Assembly: GCA_009758405.1 (NCBI GenBank)
Contig: WSBC01000008.1
Span: forward strand, 53,183 to 117,182
Source: Methanobacteriota archaeon
GTDB lineage: Archaea; Thermoplasmatota; Thermoplasmata; Thermoplasmatales; ARK-15
Reading direction: 5' to 3'
Length of the DNA: 64,000 nucleotides
In this document: positions 21,238-29,518 of the stretch, piece by piece
How the letters are laid out: each line of letters begins with the position of its first letter
Position numbering within the stretch: position 1 is the first letter of the stretch
Notes under the pieces: model-generated
Seen by the model: the letters and a program-made list of their open reading frames with translations, nothing else
What the model was told of the DNA's origin: nothing
Database searches by the model: none
Translations under genes and position numbers: made by a program

Positions 21238-21686
21238 TTTTCCACCAGCCTCCCATCCATTACTCTAAATCTTTTGGGTGCGTCTACCTCAAGATCGGTT
21301 ATAACAATTTTCCCACCTAAGGATATGAAAATTTTTAATAAATTTTCATCATTACTTTTTAATGCAATATTATCAGTAACTTCAATTATTGAATATAGGA
21401 ATTTTTCATCCACCTTCCTTCCACCAAGAACTGCTATTTTTGCACCGGTCAAAATTATATCGTAGACATCATCCTTCCATCTTATGTTTGATTCGAACCA
21501 GATATCATAAACCGAAGTAAGTTTCGATAGTAACTTTAGATTAATATCCCTACCCCTGAATGAGTTTGTGTCAACCATATATATTTCCCTTTGCTTGATC
21601 TTTTCAATGAATTCCTTTATAGATGCATAACCTTTGATCCCCTTCTTTTCAAGGTAAAATATATCAATTATATTTTGCTCCATCAT
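21234..21686 (-). CDS. HisA-related TIM-barrel-like protein, divergent and short
   Basis: The frame allows starts at 21794, 21743 and 21686. I favour 21686 (M-M-E-Q-N-I-I-D-I-F-Y) because it follows the signal peptidase stop by 28 bp, giving 151 residues. The segment Y-M-V-D-T-N-S-F-R-G-R-D-I-N (about 35-48), then S-N-I-R-W-K-D-D-V and L-T-G-A-K-I-A-V-L-G-G, lines up with the D-L-D-x-x-x-G...N, G-G-I-R-x-x-D-D-V and G-A-x-x-V-x-x-G-T pattern of ProFAR isomerase (HisA) and the archaeal COG1411 relatives. It is much shorter than HisA (about 240) and the G-G-I-R glycines are replaced, so histidine synthesis is unlikely. No other his gene is near. Function unknown. Confidence 0.5.
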   Translation of the reverse strand: MMEQNIIDIFYLEKKGIKGYASIKEFIEKIKQREIYMVDTNSFRGRDINLKLLSKLTSVYDIWFESNIRWKDDVYDIILTGAKIAVLGGRKVDEKFLYSIIEVTDNIALKSNDENLLKIFISLGGKIVITDLEVDAPKRFRVMDGRLVEK

Positions 21687-21714
21687 TTTATATATACATT
21701 CTCCATATTTATAC

Positions 21715-22509
21715 TCAGCGATCCCTTCTAGGCCAGAAATCATATAAAAATAATGATAAAACAATGATTGTAAGTGTAATACCAAGGTAAACATAACTCA
21801 TTGTTGGTATATCATTCGTTTGCCCCACTAAAATCAATTTAATATCCCCAAACCATGGTAACCATCCAGTTGCTATCCCGTATATCATGGATAGAGTTAT
21901 GGGCCTGGGGGCAATACCCACATTCTGGTCAGCAGCATAGTATGCAATATCCGGATATATGATGTTTGGATCCATTATTCCTGAATTTGCAAGATTATTG
22001 TCGCCCATAGTAATAAATCCATCCTCACCAATGAATTTTGATAGGTCTACAACAAGATTTCTATCTGAAAAACCCATGTTCATTATTACCACTTTGTAAC
22101 CAATTATTTCAAGCCATTTACCTGCTTTACTTTCACCCCTGATATGAAAAATAGGTCCATTCCAGGTGATATAAAATATTGCCCTATGAATAACAGGTAT
22201 TGTATTAGGCTCAGGATAATATAATATAACATTGCCAAAGTCGCCGTAGGTACTATAGTTTATTTCTCTACCTTCCACGTATGTTATTATTTGGCTTACA
22301 TTTGTTACCTTCTTTGGTATAATGATATCCCCTGTATTTATTACACCCCATGTAAAATCATTTCCGTGCTGCATACTCGAAGATTCTATTATTGTAAGTG
22401 GTGGCCAGATACCTGAGTAGATGTAAAGTCCTAAGAAAATTATTCCTATAATGGATACTGCAATAACTATGCTTTTCAAAGTGTCCTTTAGATTATCTTC
22501 TTTATCCAT
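21715..22509 (-). CDS. signal peptidase I, archaeal (Sec11-like)
   Basis: Membrane serine protease that removes signal peptides from exported proteins such as the two sedolisins here. The 264-residue protein has an N-terminal membrane helix (about 12-32) and the catalytic serine S45 in E-S-S-S-M-Q-H. The basic residue of the dyad is a His in P-V-I-H-R-A (as in archaeal/ER enzymes, where Lys is replaced). The conserved M-G-D-N-N box (about 163) and a second membrane helix near the C-terminus (about 233-255) followed by W-P-R-R are also present. First gene of a four-gene minus-strand run. Its upstream 490 bp is noncoding apart from the relic described below. Confidence 0.88.
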   Translation of the reverse strand: MDKEDNLKDTLKSIVIAVSIIGIIFLGLYIYSGIWPPLTIIESSSMQHGNDFTWGVINTGDIIIPKKVTNVSQIITYVEGREINYSTYGDFGNVILYYPEPNTIPVIHRAIFYITWNGPIFHIRGESKAGKWLEIIGYKVVIMNMGFSDRNLVVDLSKFIGEDGFITMGDNNLANSGIMDPNIIYPDIAYYAADQNVGIAPRPITLSMIYGIATGWLPWFGDIKLILVGQTNDIPTMSYVYLGITLTIIVLSLFLYDFWPRRDR

Positions 22510-22794
22510 AACATATTTGTAAAACCATATTGTTTTAAAATTTTTTCCATGATTAGCCTAGTAGAATTTTTTTAAAAAATAATTTATTATATTTTCATTC
22601 TCTTTAATTACATATGAATATTGTATACCAAAAATTTCATTATTACTTCCTTTATTGAATTATTCTTATTCATCTGATTGAATCCCTAGACTTCCTTTTA
22701 ATTAATGTACTTTTTCTATTAATTACATCTATAATCCTTTAATTTAGATATGAATCCTTATATTTATGTTTTAAATAATATTTTTGTACTTGCA

Positions 22795-22950
22795 TTTAAA
22801 TCCATCAATTAGCCCAATGAAGGACTGAAAGGGCCATCAATTGAAGCAATGATCCAGTAAAAATATGGGGAGCAGATGATGGTAAGTAGGATCCTTAAAT
22901 AGGATTTCTACAAAGCCCCATGGTTCGCTAATAAAATTACATTAATAATA
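22795..22950 (+). pseudogene. broken ORF relic in the 22.5-23.0 kb gap
   Basis: The gap 22510-22999 is AT-rich noncoding DNA except for about 150 bp with higher GC. There one plus-strand frame (from 22816) reads like protein, with N-E-G-L-K-G-P-S-I-E-A-M-I-Q, stop, K-Y-G-E-Q-M-M-V-S-R-I-L-K, stop, D-F-Y-K-A-P-W-F-A-N-K-I. Both stops (TAA, TAG) are one change away from Gln codons, as in a decaying gene. It may be the end of a transposase, but I cannot name the family. No start codon or RBS is left. Confidence concerns the existence of a relic only. Confidence 0.35.
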
Positions 22951-22999
22951 AAAAACATGAACAAAAAGATTTTTAAATCCGTATACAAATTCAAAGGAG

Positions 23000-25366
23000 A
23001 TGAAAACAATTCCAATAATCTTGGCTGTATCTTTATTAATTATTGTAAATTTTCAATTTTTGCAATTTTATTCCAATCTACCATTAAATTTAAATGAAAA
23101 TTCAACATCCTTATTGATAGGATATTCAGGGAATAGTGAAGATCTAATACATTATCTTAATTCATTCAAATTAAATTATTATGAATTAGGTCAATATTTC
23201 CTCATAAGCGGCTCAAATGGAGAGATTATTAGTGAAATGAGCTCAAAAATACCTTATTATATTGCAAATAAAATATTTTTTTCTAAACAAGGATTAAAGG
23301 TAATTCCTGCCTTATCAAATTCTAATGATCCGTATACAATTAGTGATATAATCTCGGCCTATGGTATACCATTAATTGGATCATGGGGCAAAAATTTTAC
23401 AGGTGTGGTTCTTGTTCCCTATGGTGACCCAAATTTATTTCAGAACTTGAATAATTTTGATTCAAAATTTAACATAAAAAAAGGGAATATTTCTGTTCAA
23501 TATTTCCCATCACCTCCAAGGACATTTCCATCCGGCTGGATAGAGGAAACAGATCTTGATGTGGAGGTAATGCATGCTGTTGCTCCAGATGCTAGTATAA
23601 TTGTATTTGTAACCAAGGATGATAACTCAACAACACTTGAAATGGCATTGAATTATATCATAGAAAATCACCTTGGTGATGTGGTTTCTATGAGTTGGGG
23701 AGGACCAGAGGTACAGGTTTATGATCCTTTCTTTCATTCAACAATTTTTAAAGCTGCTGAAAATGGAATTACTCTCGTAGCCGCTACAGGCGATTCAGAC
23801 ATAGTAGAATATCCTGCAAGTGACCCATATGTACTTTCTGTTGGTGGAACTTCACTTTATCTCAACAATGGAAAATATTATTTTGAAAGCATATGGAGCA
23901 GTAGTGGTGGTGGGAATAGTACAATATTTAAAAAGCCTATTTGGCAGCAAGGTGATGGATTATATTCATTAAGTGGAAGGGGTGTGCCTGATCTCTCAAT
24001 AGATGCAGACCCTTCAACGGGCGTTTATATTTATTCTGGAGGATTGGTGGGTATGGGGGGTACAAGCCTCTCCGCCCCATTATTATCAGGGATTATACTT
24101 GATTTGGATTCAAAAATTGGTTATCCCCTTGGTTTCTTTACACCTCAGTTGTATTATATGTATGAAAATTCTCATATGAAGTATTTTCATTCAATATTTT
24201 TAGGCCATGGTTTTTCATCTGTATGGGAACCGCAGATAGGCCTTGGTAGCCCTATTGTTAATAACTGGACTTTTCAAAAATTAAGATTTTACACGGGTGT
24301 TTTTCTAGGGAATTATTCAAATGTTAATTCATTTGGCTTCAAGGTAAGAGGAATTGATAAAATACCGTATCATAATGATGATGTTTTCTCCTTTACTGTA
24401 AATATATCAGGTGAATATAATATTTCCATAGGATATATGATTCCTGAAAAAATGTTTTATTATTCTTATGATAATGAAAGAATTTTTCTAACACCGGTCC
24501 AAAATAATACTCTCTATTCTTTGAAAATTTATACTACCAATTCTACAATAAAAATAAATGAATTATATTTTAGAATCCCAAGGATACCTTCAAATTTCTC
24601 TCTTTATTCATTTGCCATTGTAAAAAGTGGTGAAGGGTTTTATACAAATCTTGGACCTGTAGAATTTAGGGATTTCTACATAGAAATTCAGAATAAAAAT
24701 TATTATCCATCTAAAATATTAGCAATTAAAGGGAATGGTTGCTATGGAGCATTCGAATTACCCTTTATCTATAATGATTTTGTTATAGGAGATGTGGGAA
24801 ATTTTTCTGAAGATATATTATGGCCAAGAAATTTTTCATATTTGTCTATGAATAGTCTTGAGGTGAATGAAACAAGCATAGGAACGTTACCCTTTGTTGT
24901 CGGTGCTGGTACCACTGAAGATCCATATATAATTACAGGGATAATGGTAAAAGGGACGGTAGGTATATCAATCGATTTGAAAGGTAGTATTTTACTTAAT
25001 AATATAATTGTTAATGCATTCTATGGAATAATCAGTGAAGAGAGTAATATTATTACAGTAAAAAATTCTAAAATAACTTCTATTATGGGTTTACAACTTG
25101 TAAATTCTAAAATCTATATATACAATTCTACGATAATTTCTTTATTTTCCACAGTTACATCATTTTCTACAATATTTGTTAAAAATAGTAAAATTTATTC
25201 CCTTATAGCTTTTTCTACATTTTTTGATTATATAAATATTGAAGATTCATGGATAATTTCACCGATTCCATTTGATGATAATTATTTTTTTAATATTTTG
25301 AATATTATTTTAATTTTATTAATAATTATCACCATCTTTCTTGTGAAAAAACTTAAGAAAAACTAA
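23000..25366 (+). CDS. membrane-anchored sedolisin (S53) protease with beta-helix-like tail
   Basis: A 788-residue surface protease. A signal sequence (residues 1-25) is followed by a short pro-region of about 100 residues, then an S53 catalytic domain: E-x3-D in E-E-T-D-L-D-V-E (about 183/187), oxyanion Asp in A-A-T-G-D-S-D (about 259), and nucleophile Ser in G-G-T-S-L-S-A-P (about 356). After about residue 420 comes a beta-rich region. From G-A-G-T-T-E-D-P-Y-I-I-T-G (about 635) the sequence resembles the right-handed beta-helix repeats of NosD-like archaeal surface proteins. The C-terminus is a membrane helix (about 762-783) ending K-K-L-K-K-N, so the protease faces outward on the membrane. 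A TATA-like TTTTTAAAT at 22971-22979 suits the ATG at 23000. Confidence 0.9.
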   Translation: MKTIPIILAVSLLIIVNFQFLQFYSNLPLNLNENSTSLLIGYSGNSEDLIHYLNSFKLNYYELGQYFLISGSNGEIISEMSSKIPYYIANKIFFSKQGLKVIPALSNSNDPYTISDIISAYGIPLIGSWGKNFTGVVLVPYGDPNLFQNLNNFDSKFNIKKGNISVQYFPSPPRTFPSGWIEETDLDVEVMHAVAPDASIIVFVTKDDNSTTLEMALNYIIENHLGDVVSMSWGGPEVQVYDPFFHSTIFKAAENGITLVAATGDSDIVEYPASDPYVLSVGGTSLYLNNGKYYFESIWSSSGGGNSTIFKKPIWQQGDGLYSLSGRGVPDLSIDADPSTGVYIYSGGLVGMGGTSLSAPLLSGIILDLDSKIGYPLGFFTPQLYYMYENSHMKYFHSIFLGHGFSSVWEPQIGLGSPIVNNWTFQKLRFYTGVFLGNYSNVNSFGFKVRGIDKIPYHNDDVFSFTVNISGEYNISIGYMIPEKMFYYSYDNERIFLTPVQNNTLYSLKIYTTNSTIKINELYFRIPRIPSNFSLYSFAIVKSGEGFYTNLGPVEFRDFYIEIQNKNYYPSKILAIKGNGCYGAFELPFIYNDFVIGDVGNFSEDILWPRNFSYLSMNSLEVNETSIGTLPFVVGAGTTEDPYIITGIMVKGTVGISIDLKGSILLNNIIVNAFYGIISEESNIITVKNSKITSIMGLQLVNSKIYIYNSTIISLFSTVTSFSTIFVKNSKIYSLIAFSTFFDYINIEDSWIISPIPFDDNYFFNILNIILILLIIITIFLVKKLKKN

Positions 25367-25551
25367 TTTAAGCAATTGATATTCTCTATTTTACTTATGC
25401 CTACTTGAAAAAAGTTTGTAATTAATGTATCCTCTTCCTTTACATAAATTTTTTAAAGTCTATCCCTTATTCAATTGTTTTCTTATTTCAGATAAGTTAT
25501 ACAAAAAGTTAAAAAAAGAATGAAAATATTTAAATATAAGATTGCATTATT

Positions 25552-25743
25552 ATGCAATTGATCACGCTGATGCCCCTCCTCCCCTTTTATTGTATGATCA
25601 ATTTTTTGTTGGGAACTTTAGGGTTTTATTGGGTAATTTTTTTAATGATATCAAATAATCATTCTAATTCATATTTTGAAATAAATGACTTGTATTTCTT
25701 CCATGAAAAAAATCTTTTAAAATCGATAAGTTATTTATGCTAA
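25552..25743 (+). CDS. possible small membrane protein
   Basis: A 63-codon frame whose first 32 residues are strongly hydrophobic (one long or two short membrane helices). TTTAAATATA at about 25529-25538 sits at TATA distance from the ATG, consistent with a leaderless gene. There is no recognisable family, AT-rich codons dominate, and no RBS is seen. It may be chance in AT-rich DNA. The flanking 25367-25551 and 25744-25780 show nothing else. Confidence 0.25.
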   Translation: MQLITLMPLLPFYCMINFLLGTLGFYWVIFLMISNNHSNSYFEINDLYFFHEKNLLKSISYLC

Positions 25744-25784
25744 TTTTAAAATATTTTAAATAAAAAATTTCTCAATCCTTAAAT

Positions 25785-25792
25785 TTTATATA
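25785..25792 (+). promoter_or_regulatory. TATA box of tRNA-Tyr
   Basis: TTTATATA lies 24-31 bp upstream of the tRNA 5' end at 25816, the standard archaeal promoter distance. A T6 run (25912-25917) directly after the tRNA fits a poly-T terminator. Confidence 0.55.
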
Positions 25793-25815
25793 CATTAATA
25801 GTATTTTCATTACTA

Positions 25816-25910
25816 CCCGGCTTAGCTCAGTGGTAGAGCGGCGGACTGTAGTGGGAAAAATTTCCGCCGTGGTTATCCGCATGTCCCCGGTTCGAATCCG
25901 GGAGCCGGGA
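25816..25910 (+). tRNA. tRNA-Tyr(GTA), intron in the anticodon loop
   Basis: Acceptor CCCGGCT/AGCCGGG with discriminator A (25910); the C1-G72 pair is the archaeal tyrosine identity element. D-stem GCTC/GAGC, anticodon stem GCGGA/TCCGC (25841-25845, 25876-25880), T-arm CCCGG-TTCGAAT-CCGGG. The anticodon GTA (25848-25850) is followed by G37, and about 23 extra bases (25852-25874) lie between positions 37 and 38. They contain a GGAAA-AA-TTTCC hairpin, as expected for a splicing-endonuclease intron. CCA is not encoded. The matching tyrS gene is 6 kb away in this window. Confidence 0.94.
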
Positions 25911-26554
25911 TTTTTTAAAATAAAAATTTCCGATCTTTCAATTTATTTTTCATATATTAAATCTTTTTTTTAGATAAGAGTTATGTGGAGCTTTTTAATT
26001 ATTTGCTTTTTTTGCATTTTGATATTAATTTAATTTTTTCCTTACAATATCCGCTACTATTTTTATTATTTTATTCTTTTTTCATATAAAAGGTTGGTAA
26101 TTTTTGCATTCATTTTTCACATAACTCTTTATTACTTTGTTCTTGCATTAAAATATATAATATAAATTATATAATTTATGTCAAACCATAACTCATCAGC
26201 ATCATTAAAAATTTAAAACCTGAATATTCTTTTATTTTTAAGCATATTTAACCCTCTATTAAAATTATGATTTTTCAAAATTTTCTTTATTTAACATACA
26301 AATATGTCCTTGAATTATCAACTTAATAATATTATAAAAATTATTTAGTAAAATTTACTGAAAAAAATTAAATAGTGAATAGATATATAAGATATAGATA
26401 AGTATGATATATAACATAAATTCTATTTATATATACAATATTCCTGAAAAGCCTGAGTTGAAAAAAGTTTATCTTTTAAAAATTTTCAAGAATCATGTTA
26501 TAAAGGTATTTCTCAAATTGGTTTAATGATAAATTCAAAGTGGTGATATAATAG
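25911..26554. other. AT-rich intergenic stretch with no convincing gene
   Basis: About 640 bp of very AT-rich DNA. I see no family-like coding frame, no tandem repeat and no RNA fold. A 40-codon frame at 26404-26526 exists but has no support. GTGGTGATATAATAG before 26555 supplies the RBS for the MFS gene. Confidence 0.6.
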
Positions 26555-27706
26555 ATGAATGGATATCTTAAAAAAATTATAGCTTCTAGGGCTCTGCTTA
26601 GTTATAGTTATGGTTTTCTTAATGTTTTACTTAGCTTATATTTAAAATCCTTAGGTTTTTCTTTTCTCTCTATTGGTATAATTTTAGGAACTGCAATAAT
26701 AATTAATGCAATTCTTGCACTTTTTTTGTCTATGATTGCGGATCATTATGGTAGGAGAAATTTTCTAATAATTCTCTTTGTATTTTTTAGTATTTCTGCA
26801 TTCCTTTTTCTTTATACAAAAAATCTTTTTATCCTTGCGCTACTCTCAGGACTGGGGGGATTTACTGGAACTGGTGGAGGGCCGATAGGTTCTGGTGGAC
26901 CCTTTGGAGCCATACAGAGCGCAATGATAACAGAATATACAAAGAGAGAGAATTTTTCAAAAATATTGGGGATTGCATCAGCCATAGGCATGATATCTAG
27001 TGTTCTTGGATCTTTCACAATAACTGCTGTTGAAATATTTGGTATAAATGTATATTTATTATTTTACATTGCATCGATCCTTGGAATCTTGGCAGCTGGG
27101 ATTACAGTCTTTATTAAGGATACTGGACTAAGGTCTAAGCATATACTTCCAAAAATTTCATGGAGAAACATTATTAAACTTTCATTACCCACAATACCTT
27201 CAGGAATAGGTGCAGGATTAATAAATCCTATATTTTCTCTCTGGTTTTCTTTGAGATTTCATCTTACTCCGGGTCAGATTGGAATTATTTTTGGCATTGC
27301 CAATATATTCACCACTATTATGATGCTTTTAATTCCTATGATAATTAAAAAGGAGAGTGAACTTAAGACGATTGTTTGGTCAAGGGTAATTGGTTCAATA
27401 TCGCTTTTACTTATTGCATTTAGTCCTTTTATGTTATTAACTGCATTATTATATATTTTAAGGAATGGCTTTCAAATGGGGGCAATACCCATTAGACAAT
27501 CATTCTCAATGGGAATAGTGGATGAGACTGAAAGGGCAACTTCATCTGGCGTCACTTCGTTCACAAGAACTGGTTTTTCATCCCTTTCTCCTCCAATCTC
27601 AGGCAATATAATTGCATACAGCATAGAGCTTCCACCATTGCTGAGTGGTCTTATAACCCTACTTGATCCGATATTATATTACTTACTCTTTAAAAATAAA
27701 ATTTAA
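26555..27706 (+). CDS. major facilitator superfamily transporter
   Basis: A 383-residue integral membrane protein with about 12 hydrophobic helices. The MFS loop 2-3 motif appears as A-D-H-Y-G-R-R-N-F (about 62-70). A glycine-rich stretch G-G-F-T-G-T-G-G-G-P-I-G-S-G-G-P (about 102-117) follows helix 3-4. The substrate cannot be predicted; sugar, amino acid or drug carriers are all possible. RBS GGTGAT precedes the ATG by about 10 bases. It is convergent with the TrmB-like gene with a four-base gap, so it does not belong to the radical SAM operon next door. Confidence 0.85.
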   Translation: MNGYLKKIIASRALLSYSYGFLNVLLSLYLKSLGFSFLSIGIILGTAIIINAILALFLSMIADHYGRRNFLIILFVFFSISAFLFLYTKNLFILALLSGLGGFTGTGGGPIGSGGPFGAIQSAMITEYTKRENFSKILGIASAIGMISSVLGSFTITAVEIFGINVYLLFYIASILGILAAGITVFIKDTGLRSKHILPKISWRNIIKLSLPTIPSGIGAGLINPIFSLWFSLRFHLTPGQIGIIFGIANIFTTIMMLLIPMIIKKESELKTIVWSRVIGSISLLLIAFSPFMLLTALLYILRNGFQMGAIPIRQSFSMGIVDETERATSSGVTSFTRTGFSSLSPPISGNIIAYSIELPPLLSGLITLLDPILYYLLFKNKI

Positions 27707-27710
27707 AATT

Positions 27711-28139
27711 TTATTTTCCTTTTATATCATTGATCTTTTTAAAATAATTATAGATCTCTTTTGCATAATCTTTTATTTCCTTTATTTTTTTATTCTCGGG
27801 ATACCTTCTTATATCAATCCTAGATAGGGGCTCTAAAAATTCTTCCATCAACCTCTTTCTTCTTTTTTCAAATACGTCAATAAAATTAATGTTTGCTGAA
27901 TATACGTTAGTAGAGTTGAATTTAATTTTTTCAATTAGGTTGTTTTCAACAAGCTCCTTTATACATTTGTATACCATTGGTATGGAATAACCTGTTTTTT
28001 CTGCTATTTCACCTACGGTCATTGGTTTATCAGATACTGCCAGAATTGCATAAACCATGCAAGTGGATTCGTTCAGACCTAGGCTTTTCATCAGTTTCTT
28101 TATTAATGTAACAATATCTTCCTGATCCAAGGATATCAC
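27711..28139 (-). CDS. TrmB-like winged-helix regulator
   Basis: A 142-residue protein. The first 80 residues form a TrmB-type winged helix (L-G-L-N-E-S-T-C-M-V-Y-A-I-L, then V-G-E-I-A-E-K-T-G-Y-S-I-P-M-V-Y-K-C-I-K-E-L). The rest is charged, coiled-coil-like and lacks the sugar-binding domain of full TrmB. Its ATG overlaps the stop of the B12-type radical SAM gene by four bases, so it is the third gene of that operon and probably controls it. Ligand unknown. Confidence 0.75.
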   Translation of the reverse strand: MISLDQEDIVTLIKKLMKSLGLNESTCMVYAILAVSDKPMTVGEIAEKTGYSIPMVYKCIKELVENNLIEKIKFNSTNVYSANINFIDVFEKRRKRLMEEFLEPLSRIDIRRYPENKKIKEIKDYAKEIYNYFKKINDIKGK

Positions 28140-29518
28140 CCCATTATATCCATATTCATTGCCTTTTTTGCATAGGGTATTAGTCTCTTGAACACAAAGC
28201 CATGAGTTTTTGCAAGATCCTTCAAAAGATAAAGTGGTCTAAGATAAAATGAGAGATATGCCCTAGATAGCCATTTCAATATCTGTTCAGATGTGAAATT
28301 CTTTAATTTCATTACTGGGGAAAGTGTTGTAAACTTCCTCCAGTTTGTAGTGAGAAGAATTTTCTTTTCCACAGCATAATTCCAGAGCCTTGTTCCAGGG
28401 TATGGTGTGGCAATTGTAAACTGCGCTACTGTTACCCCCACCTTCTTGGAAAAATTTATTGTCGTCTTTACATCCTTTACTGTATCCTCTGGGAATCCAA
28501 TTATGAATGATCCCAAGGTGTTTAAACCTGCATTGTTTGCAATACTCACTGATTTTTTAGCCAGGTCAAGTGTTATTCCCTTACCAATAAAATCAAGTAT
28601 TTTTTGTGAGCCTGATTCTATGCCAAAATATACAGTATGAGCACCTGCCCTTTTCATACTCCTTGCAATATCCTCTGAGAAAAGGTTTACCCTTGCTGAT
28701 GCGGACCATCTAATATCAAGGCCCTCATCATATATTCTTTTTGTGAGTTCAATAGCCCTTTTCATATTCAGTGTGAATGTATCATCTAAAAATTCAATCT
28801 CCCTTTTATTGTATTTATGCCTGAGCTCCTTTAACTCGTTCATTACCCTTTCCACAGAGTGCCCACGCCATTGTTTACCGAATTGAAGGGAGGATGAACA
28901 GAATATACAATTATATGGACAGCCCCTAGAGGTCATTATTGTACCAAATTGTACACCGTCTATTTCATACTTATCCATTGGAAGTAGATCCCATGAGGGT
29001 TCAGGGATAGTATCAACATCCTTAATTAAGGGCTGAGGAGGATTATCCACTATTACATTTCCATTCCTGTATGCAATCCCAAGAACGTCCTTTTTTTCCT
29101 TTTTATTATTCATAACATCCAGTATTCCTGAGAATGCAATTTCACCCTCACCCTTTACAACATAATCAATATTTGAATTCTCTTTTAGTGTAAGCTCTGG
29201 AACAAATGTTACATGTGGACCTCCAATTGCAACTATAATATCTTTTGAAATTTCCTTTGTTATATTTGCTACCTGGTATGCATCCGGAATCATAGAGGTG
29301 GTGGAGGTAATTCCAACAAGATCAGGTGAATACTGTGATATTATCTTTTTAACCTCATTGAAAGTGTAGTCCTCGGCTAAAGAATCAACTATCTTTGCAT
29401 CATGCCCCTTTTCCCTTGCTACCGATGCTAAGTAGGCAAGGCCAAGAGGTGGACCTGTCGTGCCTACTATACTTTTTATTGCAGAGTCTGTTGGTGGTGA
29501 TATTAAAAGAACCTTCAT
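28136..29518 (-). CDS. cobalamin-binding radical SAM enzyme
   Basis: A 460-residue class B radical SAM protein. The N-terminal Rossmann domain (about 1-135: L-L-I-S-P-P-T...G-P-P-L-G-L-A-Y-L-A, I-V-A-I-G-G-P-H-V-T-F) is the B12-binding type. The SAM domain has R-G-C-P-Y-N-C-I-F-C (C-x3-C-x2-C, about 198-207), Y-F-G-I-E-S-G-S and G-F-I-I-G-F-P-E-D-T. Such enzymes methylate or couple unactivated carbons, for example hopanoid methylases, BchE and the GDGT ring synthases of archaea. A lipid-modifying role is a reasonable idea in a tetraether-making archaeon, but it is inference. Both ends overlap neighbours (ATGA), placing it between the SPASM gene and the TrmB-like gene. Confidence 0.85.
   Translation of the reverse strand: MKVLLISPPTDSAIKSIVGTTGPPLGLAYLASVAREKGHDAKIVDSLAEDYTFNEVKKIISQYSPDLVGITSTTSMIPDAYQVANITKEISKDIIVAIGGPHVTFVPELTLKENSNIDYVVKGEGEIAFSGILDVMNNKKEKKDVLGIAYRNGNVIVDNPPQPLIKDVDTIPEPSWDLLPMDKYEIDGVQFGTIMTSRGCPYNCIFCSSSLQFGKQWRGHSVERVMNELKELRHKYNKREIEFLDDTFTLNMKRAIELTKRIYDEGLDIRWSASARVNLFSEDIARSMKRAGAHTVYFGIESGSQKILDFIGKGITLDLAKKSVSIANNAGLNTLGSFIIGFPEDTVKDVKTTINFSKKVGVTVAQFTIATPYPGTRLWNYAVEKKILLTTNWRKFTTLSPVMKLKNFTSEQILKWLSRAYLSFYLRPLYLLKDLAKTHGFVFKRLIPYAKKAMNMDIMG

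Noticed and set aside
21234..21686. hisA gene for histidine synthesis
   Set aside because: Too short and the conserved G-G-I-R loop is altered; no other his genes nearby.
26404..26526. A 40-codon frame before the MFS gene
   Set aside because: AT-rich, no RBS, no recognisable sequence; chance is the simplest explanation.
22500..26554. Possible CRISPR array or tandem repeat in the AT-rich stretch
   Set aside because: No regularly spaced repeats were found by reading both strands.
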